Assembly: GCF_025751575.1 (NCBI RefSeq)
Contig: NZ_JAOWLA010000004.1
Span: 176,371-240,370, forward strand
Reading direction: 5' to 3'
From: Albidovulum sediminicola
GTDB lineage: Bacteria > Pseudomonadota > Alphaproteobacteria > Rhodobacterales > Rhodobacteraceae
Length of the DNA: 64,000 nucleotides
Part shown: piece by piece, positions 15,650-23,859 of the stretch
Position numbering within the stretch: the stretch's first letter is position 1
Layout of the letters: every line of letters starts with the position of its first letter
The notes under the pieces: model-generated
Database searches by the model: none
What the model was told of the DNA's origin: nothing
Seen by the model: the letters and a program-made list of their open reading frames with translations, nothing else
Position numbers and translations under genes: made by a program

Positions 15650-16482
15650 GCCACAACAAACTGCTCCTCATCATCCTGGATGGGGTTCCCTACGCCAACT
15701 GGCGACGGCTGTTCGGCAATCTTGAGGGCTGGGTGGAGGAAGGCGAGGCGCGCGTCTGGCGGATGCGTTCGGTCCTGCCGTCCACCTCGGCCTCCTGCTA
15801 TGCCTCGATCCACACCGGGGTGACACCGCAGGCTCACCGGATCTGGGACAACGCAGATACCCGCCGGCTTGAGTTTCCCGACATCTTTTCCGAGGCGTCG
15901 AAGGCGGGGCTCAAGACCGGGGCGGTGACCCACAGCTACTGGTCGGAGTTCTTCAACCGCGCCCCCTTCGATGTGGTGCGCGACATCGAGTATGACGAGC
16001 CCGATGGGCCGATCACCCACGGCCGCTTTCACACGATGCACGGCTACGGGCATATCAACCAGATGACGCCCGCCGATTACGACCTGTTCGGAACCCTCAC
16101 GCGGCTTTGCGAGGTCAAGGGGATCGACTACGGCATCCTGCACACCTGCACGCTAGACAGCATGGGGCACCGTTTCTACCACGATTGCGAGGAGATGGAT
16201 AATGCCTGCGCCAAGATGGACGCGACGCTGGCGCCATTCCTCCACCGCTGGCGCGCCGCAGGGTATGAGGTGATCGTGACCGCCGACCATGGCCAGGACG
16301 CGCGCGGTCATCATGGCGGCACGGGGCCTGATCAGCGTGACTTCGCGCTATACTACTTCGGTCCAGCCGAAGGTCCCGCGCCGGACGTGGTCCTGGATCA
16401 GCTCGCACTGGCGCCGACGATCTTGGGCCGCCTCGGTGTCCCGGTCCCCGAGACTATGAAGGCCGCGCCCTTCCTGCGCTAG
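15646..16482 (+). CDS. alkaline-phosphatase-superfamily hydrolase (nucleotide pyrophosphatase/phosphodiesterase type)
   Basis: A 278-residue protein with the metal-site pattern of type-I phosphodiesterases. These are ILDGVP with Asp8-9 region near the N-terminus, a Thr/Ser nucleophile region (STSASCYASIHTGVTP), DSMGHRFYHD, and VTADHGQDARGHHGG. I chose the TTG at 15646 because it overlaps the ATPase stop as TTGA and has GGAGAG at a proper distance; the open frame extends upstream without another good start. It has no signal peptide. As the last gene of the transport operon it may cleave a phosphodiester or phosphonate part of the imported compound, such as a phosphocholine-type headgroup. That role is inferred only from position. 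Confidence 0.82.
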   Translation: MSHNKLLLIILDGVPYANWRRLFGNLEGWVEEGEARVWRMRSVLPSTSASCYASIHTGVTPQAHRIWDNADTRRLEFPDIFSEASKAGLKTGAVTHSYWSEFFNRAPFDVVRDIEYDEPDGPITHGRFHTMHGYGHINQMTPADYDLFGTLTRLCEVKGIDYGILHTCTLDSMGHRFYHDCEEMDNACAKMDATLAPFLHRWRAAGYEVIVTADHGQDARGHHGGTGPDQRDFALYYFGPAEGPAPDVVLDQLALAPTILGRLGVPVPETMKAAPFLR

Positions 16483-17453
16483 CGCCAGCCGCGAAACCAG
16501 CTTCGCTTGCGCGGCGCCGGCGCGGCCAGCGTCGCGGTGACCGAGGGCAGGCGCCGGCGTGACGGCGTGATCAGGATCGCCGTCAGAACCAGCGCCCCGG
16601 CCAGGAATTCTCGTGGGCCGATCAACTCGCCGAAGGCGAACCAGCCGACGGCGAACATTGTGGGCAGTTCGATGCTGCCCAGCGCGGCGGCCTTGGCACC
16701 ACCGATCTTCGGCACGAAGACACTGTAAAGAAGCTGCGGGATCAGCGCGGAAAACGTACCGAGCGCCAGCGCCAGCGCCCATTGATCCGGGGTCGAGGGC
16801 ACGACGGCCGCGCGCGGGTAGGTCAGGATCAGCGGCACAAGCCCAGTGGCCGCGCCGATGGCAAAGATCCCCATCCGCGATACCGGCGGCAGCACATGCA
16901 GCTTGCGCGCCAGCACATTGATCGACAGGCCGAAGGCCACGGGCGCGGCGAGCGCGAAAAGAATCGCGACGGGCGCGATCGTCTGCCCCGCAGAGGCGCC
17001 AGCCTTGACGCCCCCCGCCGCGAGCGCCGCCGCCAGCAGGATCAGCCCGCCGCCGATCGCGGCCCGAAGGCTCGGCCGGTCAGCGAAGAGGAGCCAGCCC
17101 ACGACCAGCGTGAAAAGCGGATAGGTCATGTAAAGGACACCCGCCGCCGACACCGGCATCAGCGTCAGCGACTTCACGTAACCCACCCAGCCCAGCCCCA
17201 CCGTCAGGCCGGAGAAGTAGCCCCAAAGGCTCGCCCGTCCCTGCTCGCCGCGAACCTTGAGGAACGGCAGGAAGGCGATGGCCGGGAACAGGTAGCGGCA
17301 GAACGCGATGGCCGGCGGGGCGATCCCGGCCTCGGTCAGGCTGCGGGCGAAGAAGGGGACGCAGCCGAAGAAGATTGTCGAAAGCCCTACCGCCGCGATG
17401 CCGACCATCGGGATGTCGGTCCAATGCGTGCGCGGGGTGGGCGTGTCGCTCAT
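16479..17453 (-). CDS. EamA/DMT-superfamily transporter
   Basis: A 324-residue membrane protein with ten predicted membrane segments arranged as two EamA repeats (residues about 15-150 and 165-300). The N-terminal repeat contains FFGCVPFFARSL and the second ends with GPREFLAGALVLTAI, the usual placement. Such proteins export amino acids, nucleotides or drug-like metabolites. It ends in a basic tail (RKRSWFRGWR). The stop codon shares the palindrome CTAG with the stop of the converging phosphodiesterase gene, and its start overlaps the stop of the upstream esterase (ATGA), so it is co-translated with that gene. Confidence 0.85.
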   Translation of the reverse strand: MSDTPTPRTHWTDIPMVGIAAVGLSTIFFGCVPFFARSLTEAGIAPPAIAFCRYLFPAIAFLPFLKVRGEQGRASLWGYFSGLTVGLGWVGYVKSLTLMPVSAAGVLYMTYPLFTLVVGWLLFADRPSLRAAIGGGLILLAAALAAGGVKAGASAGQTIAPVAILFALAAPVAFGLSINVLARKLHVLPPVSRMGIFAIGAATGLVPLILTYPRAAVVPSTPDQWALALALGTFSALIPQLLYSVFVPKIGGAKAAALGSIELPTMFAVGWFAFGELIGPREFLAGALVLTAILITPSRRRLPSVTATLAAPAPRKRSWFRGWR

Positions 17454-18397
17454 CGGGTTTCAGGCCATGGAAATTCGCCACGACCGAGGGCGGCGATGGC
17501 ATCGGTGATCCGGGCAAAGGCCTCGGCGGCGCGGTGCGACATGTGCCGGGCGCGCAGGAAGCCGTGGACGAGGCCCGGGGCAACCTCCGAATGTGCGCGC
17601 CCGCCCGCCTCTGAGATACGGGCGGCGTAGATCGCGCTGTCATCGGCCAGCGGATCGCATTCGGCCGCGATCAGGAAGGTTGGCGGAAGGCCGCTGAAGT
17701 CTGTATCGGCCAGGGGCGCGGCGGTCGGGTCGTCGGCGGGGTCGTAGCCCTCGGCGTATCGGAAGACGCGGTAGACCAGAAGCTCGGACCGCTTGAGCAT
17801 TGGCGCCTCGGCATGCGTCGCGTAGCTGCCCTCACTTCCGATCTTGGTAGAAAAGGAGCCGTAGATCAGGACCTGACCGGACGGCATGACCGGGGTGCCG
17901 CGCAGCCGGTGCGCGACCGCGGCGCCCAGATTTGCGCCGGCGCTGTCGCCACAGAGCACCAGTCTGCCGCCATGGCGCGCAAAGGTCGCCTGGGTCGCGG
18001 CCAGGCAATCGTCAAAGGCGGCGGGATGGCGGTGTTCCGGCGCGAGCCGATAATCGACCGAGACGACGCGGTAGTCCGTCGATCCGCAGATCTCGGCGCA
18101 GATATGGTCGTGGCTTTCGAGCCCGCCCAGAATCCAGCCGCCGCCGTGGTAATACATTACCGTCACGTCGCTGGGGCCAGCTTCGTAGACACGACAGTGA
18201 ACGCCGCCCATCGCCTTGTCCGCGACCGTCACGCCGGGGGGATAGGGCGCCGAGAACGCATCGCACATTGCGTCGTAACAGCGCCGCATATCCTCGAAGG
18301 TCATTCCGTCCATGTCTTCGGGATAGGCCTCGCCCGTCTTGCGGATGAAGGCCCAGGTCTCCTCGTCGATCAGGGTGGTGTAATCGGTCTGTGTCAT
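17450..18397 (-). CDS. alpha/beta hydrolase of the hormone-sensitive-lipase type
   Basis: With the start at 18397 the protein has 315 residues. It carries the oxyanion motif HGGGW, the nucleophile motif GDSAGAN, and C-terminal Asp and His in ECDPLADD and LVHGF, the standard set of HSL-type esterases. The frame is open further upstream to 18505, but the extra residues are Arg-rich and do not look like family sequence; ATG at 18397 has GGGA eight bases before it. An internal alternative is ATG at 18409. It is probably cytoplasmic and acts on short-chain esters. It is coupled to the EamA exporter gene. Confidence 0.82.
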   Translation of the reverse strand: MTQTDYTTLIDEETWAFIRKTGEAYPEDMDGMTFEDMRRCYDAMCDAFSAPYPPGVTVADKAMGGVHCRVYEAGPSDVTVMYYHGGGWILGGLESHDHICAEICGSTDYRVVSVDYRLAPEHRHPAAFDDCLAATQATFARHGGRLVLCGDSAGANLGAAVAHRLRGTPVMPSGQVLIYGSFSTKIGSEGSYATHAEAPMLKRSELLVYRVFRYAEGYDPADDPTAAPLADTDFSGLPPTFLIAAECDPLADDSAIYAARISEAGGRAHSEVAPGLVHGFLRARHMSHRAAEAFARITDAIAALGRGEFPWPETR

Positions 18398-18443
18398 TCC
18401 AAGTCCCATCTTCAGCGAGTGTTGGCGCTCCCCGGGCCGGATT

Positions 18444-19076
18444 CTAGCGCGATTGCGACATGGTTCCGGCGGAAGGGTGCAGAACCGGCTGGTAGCCCGC
18501 CGCAAGCACCGCGACCAAGGGGGCCGGCGTCAGGACCAAGGCCATACCAGTGTCGGGCCGGGGCAGGGCGGGGCTGTAGCCACCCGGCGACCAGGGCAGC
18601 AGCTCCGCGCCCCGCACCAGCGCCGGGCCAGAGGGCAGCCGCACGAAGCTGCCGCCCGGCAGATCCGGCCAGGGGGCCATGAAGGTGATCTTTTCGCGCG
18701 TGCGCGGGCGAACGCGGCTGGCCTGAAGGCGGCTGTCGATCTCTGCGGCCCGGGGGGTGGCGCCTAGCCCCGCCGCAGCCCAGGCCGCGCGGAAACGGTT
18801 GTAGTCCGCCCTGCGGCACTCCGCGCAGGGCCGGTGGCCCGCCGCCAGCGCCGTCGCCTCGTCCAGGAAGAACAGTTCCGTGTAGTGGCCCGGAGACATC
18901 GGCGCGCGCCGACGCCCCTTGAAGGCGGTCAGGCGGCAGATCCAGGCGCGGTGCCGGAAGGGGGCGACAATCCGCCCGTCCTCGTCATGCAGGATGCCGC
19001 GGTTGCCCATGAAAAGGCCGCGCGCCGCCTCCGCGACGATCCGGCCTTCGGGGGTGACGCGGTTCTGTCGGGCCAT
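18444..19076 (-). CDS. conserved hypothetical protein with a CxxC motif
   Basis: A 210-residue soluble protein. I recall the pattern (MGNRGILHD near residue 23, ELFFLDEATALAAGHRPCAECRRADYNRF at about 67-95) from many alphaproteobacterial genomes, always without a function. The two cysteines in CAEC followed by a basic stretch resemble the metal-binding tip of Ada-like domains, which is only a local similarity. A basic, Arg-rich middle part suggests nucleic-acid contact. The start overlaps the stop of the SDR gene by one base (TGATG), so the two are co-translated. No function is assigned. Confidence 0.75.
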   Translation of the reverse strand: MARQNRVTPEGRIVAEAARGLFMGNRGILHDEDGRIVAPFRHRAWICRLTAFKGRRRAPMSPGHYTELFFLDEATALAAGHRPCAECRRADYNRFRAAWAAAGLGATPRAAEIDSRLQASRVRPRTREKITFMAPWPDLPGGSFVRLPSGPALVRGAELLPWSPGGYSPALPRPDTGMALVLTPAPLVAVLAAGYQPVLHPSAGTMSQSR

Positions 19077-19825
19077 CAGCGCATGCGCAGCGCGCCATCA
19101 AGGCGGATGACCTCGCCGTTCAGGTAACCGCATTCGACGATGAAGCGGGCGAGCGCGGCGTATTCGGCCGGGTCGCCCAGACGCTTGGGGAAGGTCACTT
19201 CGGCCGCGAGGCTGTCCTGTACCTCCTGCGGCAGGCCCTTCATCATCGGCGTCGCGAAGATGCCCGGGGCGATGGCGCAGACGCGGATGCCCAGCGTCGC
19301 AAGATCGCGCGCGGCGGGGAGCGTGAGGCCGACGATCCCACCCTTGGAGGCCGCATAGGCCGCCTGGCCCTTCTGCCCGTCGTAGGCCGCGATGGAGGCG
19401 GTGTTGACGATCACTCCGCGTTCTCCACCGCCATTGCTGGCCATCTCGGCGGCGGCCAGGCGCAGGGTGTTGAAGCTGCCCGTCAGGTTAATGTCGATGG
19501 TGCGGCGGAAGGCGGCCAGCGCGTGTGGCCCCTCGCGCCCGACGATCCGCTCGCCCGTGGCGATGCCCGCGCAGTTGACCAGCACATGAACCGCGCCGCC
19601 GCCGAACGCCTTCGCCGTGTTGATGCCGTCTGCGACAGAGGCCTCGTCGGTCACATCCACCCCCGCGAAGGCGCCGCCGATTTCGGCGGCCAGCGCCTCG
19701 CCGCGTTCGGCGTCGCGGTCGAAGAGGGTCACGCGGGCACCCGCCGCCGCGAAGGCCCGGGCGGTCGCGGCGCCAAGGCCGGATGCCCCGCCGGTCACGA
19801 TTGCCGATTTTCCGTCTAGCTGCAT
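19076..19825 (-). CDS. 3-hydroxyacyl-CoA dehydrogenase type-2-like SDR
   Basis: A 249-residue SDR with TGGASGLG at residues 11-18, the NCAG motif, and a Ser/YAASK catalytic set (Tyr around 149-155). The segment after NCAG, with GPHALAAFRRTIDINLTGSFN, and PFPKRLG-like 'TFPKRLGDPAEYA' near the C-terminus are characteristic of the HSD17B10/type-II 3-hydroxyacyl-CoA dehydrogenase group. That group oxidises 3-hydroxyacyl-CoA or 2-methyl-3-hydroxybutyryl-CoA with NAD+. A GGAGG site precedes the ATG, and a 14-bp inverted repeat lies just upstream. Fatty-acid or branched-chain amino-acid breakdown is therefore likely. Confidence 0.85.
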   Translation of the reverse strand: MQLDGKSAIVTGGASGLGAATARAFAAAGARVTLFDRDAERGEALAAEIGGAFAGVDVTDEASVADGINTAKAFGGGAVHVLVNCAGIATGERIVGREGPHALAAFRRTIDINLTGSFNTLRLAAAEMASNGGGERGVIVNTASIAAYDGQKGQAAYAASKGGIVGLTLPAARDLATLGIRVCAIAPGIFATPMMKGLPQEVQDSLAAEVTFPKRLGDPAEYAALARFIVECGYLNGEVIRLDGALRMR

Positions 19826-19841
19826 CCCTGCCTCCGCTAAA

Positions 19842-19855
19842 TGAACGAATGTTCA
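19842..19855. promoter_or_regulatory. TGAAC-N4-GTTCA inverted repeat, probable operator
   Basis: TGAACGAATGTTCA is a five-pair inverted repeat with a four-base spacer, 17 bases upstream of the acyl-CoA dehydrogenase-like SDR start codon on the minus strand. This spacing would block transcription or translation initiation. Its form suits TetR-type repressors that sense acyl-CoA. The regulator is not encoded nearby. Confidence 0.5.
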
Positions 19856-20085
19856 AATAGCGAGACTAGTCCCGCCGATGCGCCCTGTCCAGACAGGCCC
19901 GATCTCGCCGACACGAAATCTTGATCGGCGCGTTCCGGCTGATGCCGGGCGGTCGCCGGCCTGTGATCGGGCGTGACCGGGCCCACCCGTTGGCAATCGC
20001 GGGAGTGCGACTAACTGAAGGGGCATCGGACGCGGCGGGCGGGGACTGCCCGGCGCCGCGCCGCATGAGCAGACAGGAGACTCAC

Positions 20086-20673
20086 ATGAGAAAGCTCACC
20101 TACCTCGCCCTGATCGCCGCCATCGCAGGCGCGGCGCCCGCCTTCGCGGGCGGCCTGTCGGAGCTGGTCCCGGAGCCGGTCATCCAGCCTGTCGTTCCGC
20201 TCGCCACCGGCGCCGACTGGACCGGCGGCTATGTCACGGGGCGCCTCGGGTATGGCGATGTGACCGATCCCACCGGCGGCGACGGCCTGACCTATGGCAT
20301 CGGCGGCGGCTACGACTGGGACCTTGGTGACTGGGTCGTCGGTGTGGCCGGTAACTATGACGGGGCGAATATCGACCTCGACACTGCCGGAGACTCGCTC
20401 GATTCCATCGCGCGGCTGGGCGTTCGGGCGGGGCGTGACCTGGGCAGTACGCTCGTCTACGCGACCGCGGGCGCCGCGCGCGCCGACGCGACCATCGGCG
20501 GTGCCGATCTGAGCGACAGCGGCTGGTACGCAGGCATCGGCCTCGACTACGCGCTGACCGACCGGATGACGGTCGGGGGTGAGTTGCTGACCAACCGCTT
20601 TGACGATTTCGACGGGACCGGCTCGGACCTGCGCGCGACGACGGCCAGCGTGAACCTGGGTCTCAGGTTCTAA
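20086..20673 (+). CDS. outer-membrane beta-barrel protein (opacity/Omp25-like)
   Basis: With ATG at 20086 (ACAGGAGA seven bases before) the protein has 195 residues: a Sec signal peptide ending in AFA at residue 22, a short Pro/Val-rich lead, then alternating strands with Gly-rich turns. Each strand shows the in-out pattern, and the chain ends in NLGLRF with a terminal Phe, the assembly signal for BamA. This is the size and shape of eight-stranded OmpA-like or Omp25/RopB proteins of alphaproteobacteria. The frame is open further upstream, but those residues are not a signal sequence. The 260-base upstream region holds the SDR operator and little else recognisable. Confidence 0.85.
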   Translation: MRKLTYLALIAAIAGAAPAFAGGLSELVPEPVIQPVVPLATGADWTGGYVTGRLGYGDVTDPTGGDGLTYGIGGGYDWDLGDWVVGVAGNYDGANIDLDTAGDSLDSIARLGVRAGRDLGSTLVYATAGAARADATIGGADLSDSGWYAGIGLDYALTDRMTVGGELLTNRFDDFDGTGSDLRATTASVNLGLRF

Positions 20674-20687
20674 GGCATCGATCAAAC

Positions 20688-20712
20688 CGGGCGGGGGTTT
20701 TGTCCCCGCCCG
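20688..20712. terminator. GC-rich hairpin after the beta-barrel gene
   Basis: CGGGCGGGG (20688-20696) pairs with CCCCGCCCG (20704-20712) around a seven-base loop GTTTTGT. It lies between converging genes and ends 12 bases before the stop of the TPM-domain gene, so it could serve both. There is no long T-run outside the loop. Confidence 0.65.
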
Positions 20713-20723
20713 CCATGCACCTA

Positions 20724-21578
20724 CTACCACCGCCCGCTGGCGCCCCCGCCGGAAGACCGCCCGCCGCCGAAGGAGCCGCCCGAGCCCTTGCGGCCGCGCG
20801 ACAGCCGGGAAATCGACCTGTCGCGTTCATCGTGCCAGCCGCAATTCGGGCAATCGGTTTCCACGCGTTCCTTGCCCCGACTGTTGATCGTGGCGGGAAA
20901 GAGCGTGCGGCGCGCGCGTCTTAGGCCGCGGCGCCCGCAGCCCGGGCAGGTCCGCCAGCGCTGCGACCAGTCACCAAGACGGTTGCGGAACAACGCAAAG
21001 CCGAAGGCCGCGACCGCCGCGATCGGGATGAGAGCGGCAAAGTCAAAGGGTGCCGCCGGCAACGGCAACGGCGCGAGGCCGGCCGCCCGGCGCCGTGCGA
21101 TCCGCGTGTCGAGCTCGGCGACGCCCTGCTCGATCCCGGTCCCATAGTCGCCATCGCGGAAAGAGGGCAGGAAGGACCGTGTCACGATGTCCTGCGCGAT
21201 CGTGTCGAAATCCTGGCTGTAGGCGGCGCCAAGCTCCACCCGCATTTCCCGGTCGTCAGTGAGGACCATGACCAGGATCCCGTCGTTGCGCTCGGCTAGC
21301 CCGATCCCCCAGGCATTGAAGAGGCCCGTTGCGAAGTCCTCAAGCGTCGTGCCCGGTGCATAGGGTTCGCGCGAGGCGAGCGTCAGAACCGTCGCCTCGA
21401 CCCCCGTTTCCTCCTTCAGATGTGAAAGCGTGGTGCGCAGACGGTCCTCGGTATCTGGGGCCAGCACCTCGGCAAGGTCGTTTACGAAAAGGTCAGTATA
21501 TTCGGGATAGGTCTGGCTTGCGGACGGTCCGGCCGCGAAAGCGAGGCAAAGGGTCAGCAGGATAATGAGGCGGGACAT
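20724..21578 (-). CDS. TPM-domain (YgcG family) membrane-anchored protein
   Basis: With ATG at 21578 the protein has 284 residues: a signal peptide, a TPM domain (residues 20-150) with the VNDLAEVL, EATVLTL and GILVMVLTDDREMRVELG landmarks, one membrane segment around 180-200 (FAALIPIAAVAAFGFALF), and a cytoplasmic tail. The tail has two CxxC pairs (CPGCG and CPNCG) that may bind zinc and a Gly/Ser-rich end finishing in SGGGASGRW, a tail typical of YgcG proteins. The role of this family in bacteria is not settled; some members help envelope or photosystem maintenance. An upstream ATG at 21608 is possible, but the signal peptide fits the chosen start. Confidence 0.85.
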   Translation of the reverse strand: MSRLIILLTLCLAFAAGPSASQTYPEYTDLFVNDLAEVLAPDTEDRLRTTLSHLKEETGVEATVLTLASREPYAPGTTLEDFATGLFNAWGIGLAERNDGILVMVLTDDREMRVELGAAYSQDFDTIAQDIVTRSFLPSFRDGDYGTGIEQGVAELDTRIARRRAAGLAPLPLPAAPFDFAALIPIAAVAAFGFALFRNRLGDWSQRWRTCPGCGRRGLRRARRTLFPATINSRGKERVETDCPNCGWHDERDRSISRLSRGRKGSGGSFGGGRSSGGGASGRW

Positions 21579-21748
21579 GGGAAACTCCGCTGGGGGCAAC
21601 AGAAGCATCGCACGGCATCCGGTCGCGTCAAGGTGTCGCCGATTGTTGCATTCTGATCAAAGCCCAGGGTTTTTGTCCGCGCAGTCGAACTTTTGCCGAT
21701 GTTTTCATGTTAGCAATTCTGAGCGTTGGTTCAATTTTGGAGCGTAAA

Positions 21749-22369
21749 GTGAGCTTTAAGCGTAATATGATGCGTGGCGTGATGGTCGCTGCGGCCCTGT
21801 TTGTCGGCGGCTGCGCCTCTTCGTTCTACACCCGTTATGATGCTCCGGTCTCCGCGGATCTGGCGCAGTCCTGGCGCTTGGCCGATGTGCGGGTGAGCGT
21901 GCCCGACGAGCTGGTGGTGTCGGAGGCGAAGTCGCTTTTCCCCCACGCCGACATCGTCTGGCGCGAAGACCCCGAAGGCGACCGCAAGGCGCAGGTGGCC
22001 GCGATCATCCGCAACGCGGCGCAGGTCGCCGGGCGCGGGCTGAAGGGAGGCCAGCCGGTGATCCTCGACATCACGCTGGCGCGCTTCCACGCCCTGACCT
22101 TCGAGGCGGAGACGCGCCTGTCGAACGCCGGTGTTCACAACATCGAATTTACCGCCCAGGTCGTTGACGCACGCTCCGGCGCAGTCCTTTACGGTCCGAA
22201 GTTCATCGAGGCGGCGCTTCCCGCTTACGCCGGGGAAGAGATGAAGCAAGCCCGCGCGCGTGGAGAGACGCAGCGATCGCAGATCACGGCGCATCTGGTG
22301 GACACCTTCCGCGGCTGGTTCGGCATCGGCCCCGACCCGCGGGATGAGTTTCAGCGCCTGGGCGGCTGA
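21749..22369 (+). CDS. putative lipoprotein
   Basis: Starting at GTG 21749 (GGAG seven bases upstream), the 206-residue protein begins with a basic head and a hydrophobic stretch ending in a lipobox LFVGGC, the Cys being lipid-modified. Residues after it include a run of charged and aromatic residues and two conserved-looking stretches (QPVILDITLARFHALTFEAETRLSN; VVDARSGAVLYGPK), which suggest a folded beta-rich periplasmic domain. Similar lipoproteins occur across Rhodobacteraceae without known function. A longer frame from 21707 lacks a signal-like start. The gene is followed by a clear terminator. Confidence 0.78.
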   Translation: MSFKRNMMRGVMVAAALFVGGCASSFYTRYDAPVSADLAQSWRLADVRVSVPDELVVSEAKSLFPHADIVWREDPEGDRKAQVAAIIRNAAQVAGRGLKGGQPVILDITLARFHALTFEAETRLSNAGVHNIEFTAQVVDARSGAVLYGPKFIEAALPAYAGEEMKQARARGETQRSQITAHLVDTFRGWFGIGPDPRDEFQRLGG

Positions 22370-22386
22370 GCCGCAAGCACATGTTG

Positions 22387-22417
22387 AAAGGCCCAGCCTT
22401 TTGGCCGGGCCTTTTCG
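22387..22417. terminator. rho-independent terminator, usable from both sides
   Basis: AAAGGCCCAGCC (22387-22398) pairs with GGCCGGGCCTTT across a short T-rich loop, with one A/C-type mismatch, and is followed by a T-run on the plus strand and preceded by an A-run for the minus strand. It separates the lipoprotein gene from the converging aminotransferase gene. Confidence 0.85.
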
Positions 22418-22439
22418 TTGGGCGGTCTGCGTTTCGGGG

Positions 22440-23618
22440 TCACGCGGCGACGGTCTGGGCTTCGGCGAAGGCCAGAAGCCGCGCCAGCGCCTCCGCGAAG
22501 GCTTCATCGGCAACGGTCATTGCGATGCGGATATGACCGGCCGCAGCGGTCCCGAAGCTTTCGCCCGGCATGACGGCGATCCGTTCGGCCTCGATCAGCC
22601 TTTCGGCAAAGCCGATCCCGGACAGGCCCGTTGCCCGGACATCCAGCATCACGAACATCCCCCCGCCGGAGGGTACCAGTCGGAACTTGTTCGACCGCGC
22701 GAAGGTATCCAGCGCGATCTGGCGCCGGCGCCGGAAGGGCTGGCCGATATCAGCTTCGAACCCAGCACCCAGGGACAATGCGTTCAGGCCCGCATCCATG
22801 ATGAAACCTGGAATGCCGTATGTCGTGTTCGTTGCAAGGTCCGAGACGGCGGTCACGACCTCCTCCGGTGCGACGAGCCAGCCGATGCGGGAGCCGGTCA
22901 TCGCGTGGCTTTTCGACAGCGACCCCACGACCAGCGTGCGTTCCGCCATTCCCGGAAGTGCGCGCGGGGTGATGTGGTCTCCCGCCCAGATCTGCGTGTC
23001 ATAGACCTCGTCCGAGATCAGCCACAGGTCGCGGTCCCGCACCACTTCGGCAATCCCGTCGAGCGTGGCGCGCGAATAGACCGCCCCGGTCGGGTTGTTG
23101 GGCGTGTTGATAAGCAGGGTTCGTGCACCCTCGGCGCGCGCGTCGATGGCGGCGGGTTTGGGTTGGAACCCAACCTCGGGCCGGGTTGGCACGGCCACGT
23201 CGATTGCGCCGGTGGCGCGGATCGTGGCGGGGTAGGTGGCATAATATGGGTCGCAGTAAAGCCCGCGCGCGCCCGCGTCGAGCGTGACCATATGGGCCGC
23301 GAAAAGCGCCGCCTGCCCGCCGGGGGTGACGACCACGTTTTCGGGCCCGGTCGGAACGCCGGTGCGCGCCGCCACCCGCTCGGCGATGGCGCGGCGCAGT
23401 TCGGGCTTGCCCGCGCCGATCGTATAGCCCGTGTTGCCCGCCCGGGCGCTGGCATGCATCGCGTCCAGGATGGCGGGATCGGTGCGCACGTCATGTTCGC
23501 CGATCGTCAGGTTGACGACCGCCTCACCCTGCGCCCTGAGCGCGCGGGCGCGGTAATAGATCTCCCACCCGTCGGACCCGCCGCCGGACATATGCGAAAC
23601 ACGTTCTGCTAACTTCAT
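22440..23618 (-). CDS. PLP-dependent class I/II aminotransferase
   Basis: Starting at ATG 23618 (GGAGG six bases before) the enzyme has 392 residues. The fold-type I landmarks are in order: a Gly-rich phosphate loop (PGGQAALF), the NNPTG motif for substrate and cofactor, DEVYDTQI with the pyridine-nitrogen Asp, and the Schiff-base lysine in GSLSKSHAMTGSRIGW. A C-terminal Arg in GHIRIAMTV would bind the substrate carboxylate. The amino donor cannot be told from sequence; aspartate, aromatic or branched-chain substrates are possible. Five extra residues upstream (from 23633) lack a ribosome site. It stands alone on the minus strand. Confidence 0.88.
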   Translation of the reverse strand: MKLAERVSHMSGGGSDGWEIYYRARALRAQGEAVVNLTIGEHDVRTDPAILDAMHASARAGNTGYTIGAGKPELRRAIAERVAARTGVPTGPENVVVTPGGQAALFAAHMVTLDAGARGLYCDPYYATYPATIRATGAIDVAVPTRPEVGFQPKPAAIDARAEGARTLLINTPNNPTGAVYSRATLDGIAEVVRDRDLWLISDEVYDTQIWAGDHITPRALPGMAERTLVVGSLSKSHAMTGSRIGWLVAPEEVVTAVSDLATNTTYGIPGFIMDAGLNALSLGAGFEADIGQPFRRRRQIALDTFARSNKFRLVPSGGGMFVMLDVRATGLSGIGFAERLIEAERIAVMPGESFGTAAAGHIRIAMTVADEAFAEALARLLAFAEAQTVAA

Positions 23619-23859
23619 ACAGGCCTCCGTCAATCGGCGCGCAGCCGATCATGGAAGCTGGCCGAGCGCAAGGGCTGGCGGCAGATCGGCGCTTGGCAGG
23701 CCGGGCGGAATGCGATAGGCAGGGCGCATGAGACGGACCGCAACCTGCTGCACGATTTGCATTACCGGCTGACATCGTCAGGCGGGCGGTTCCCTGTTTT
23801 CAACTCAAAGAGAACACGTTATGCCCGCCGCGGGACGCCCTGCGCGTGAAGGAACTGGC

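Noticed and set aside
23619..23859. T-box or other leader riboswitch before cysS
   Set aside because: There is no T-box sequence, and T-boxes controlling synthetases are not expected in this bacterial group; I see no stable structure.
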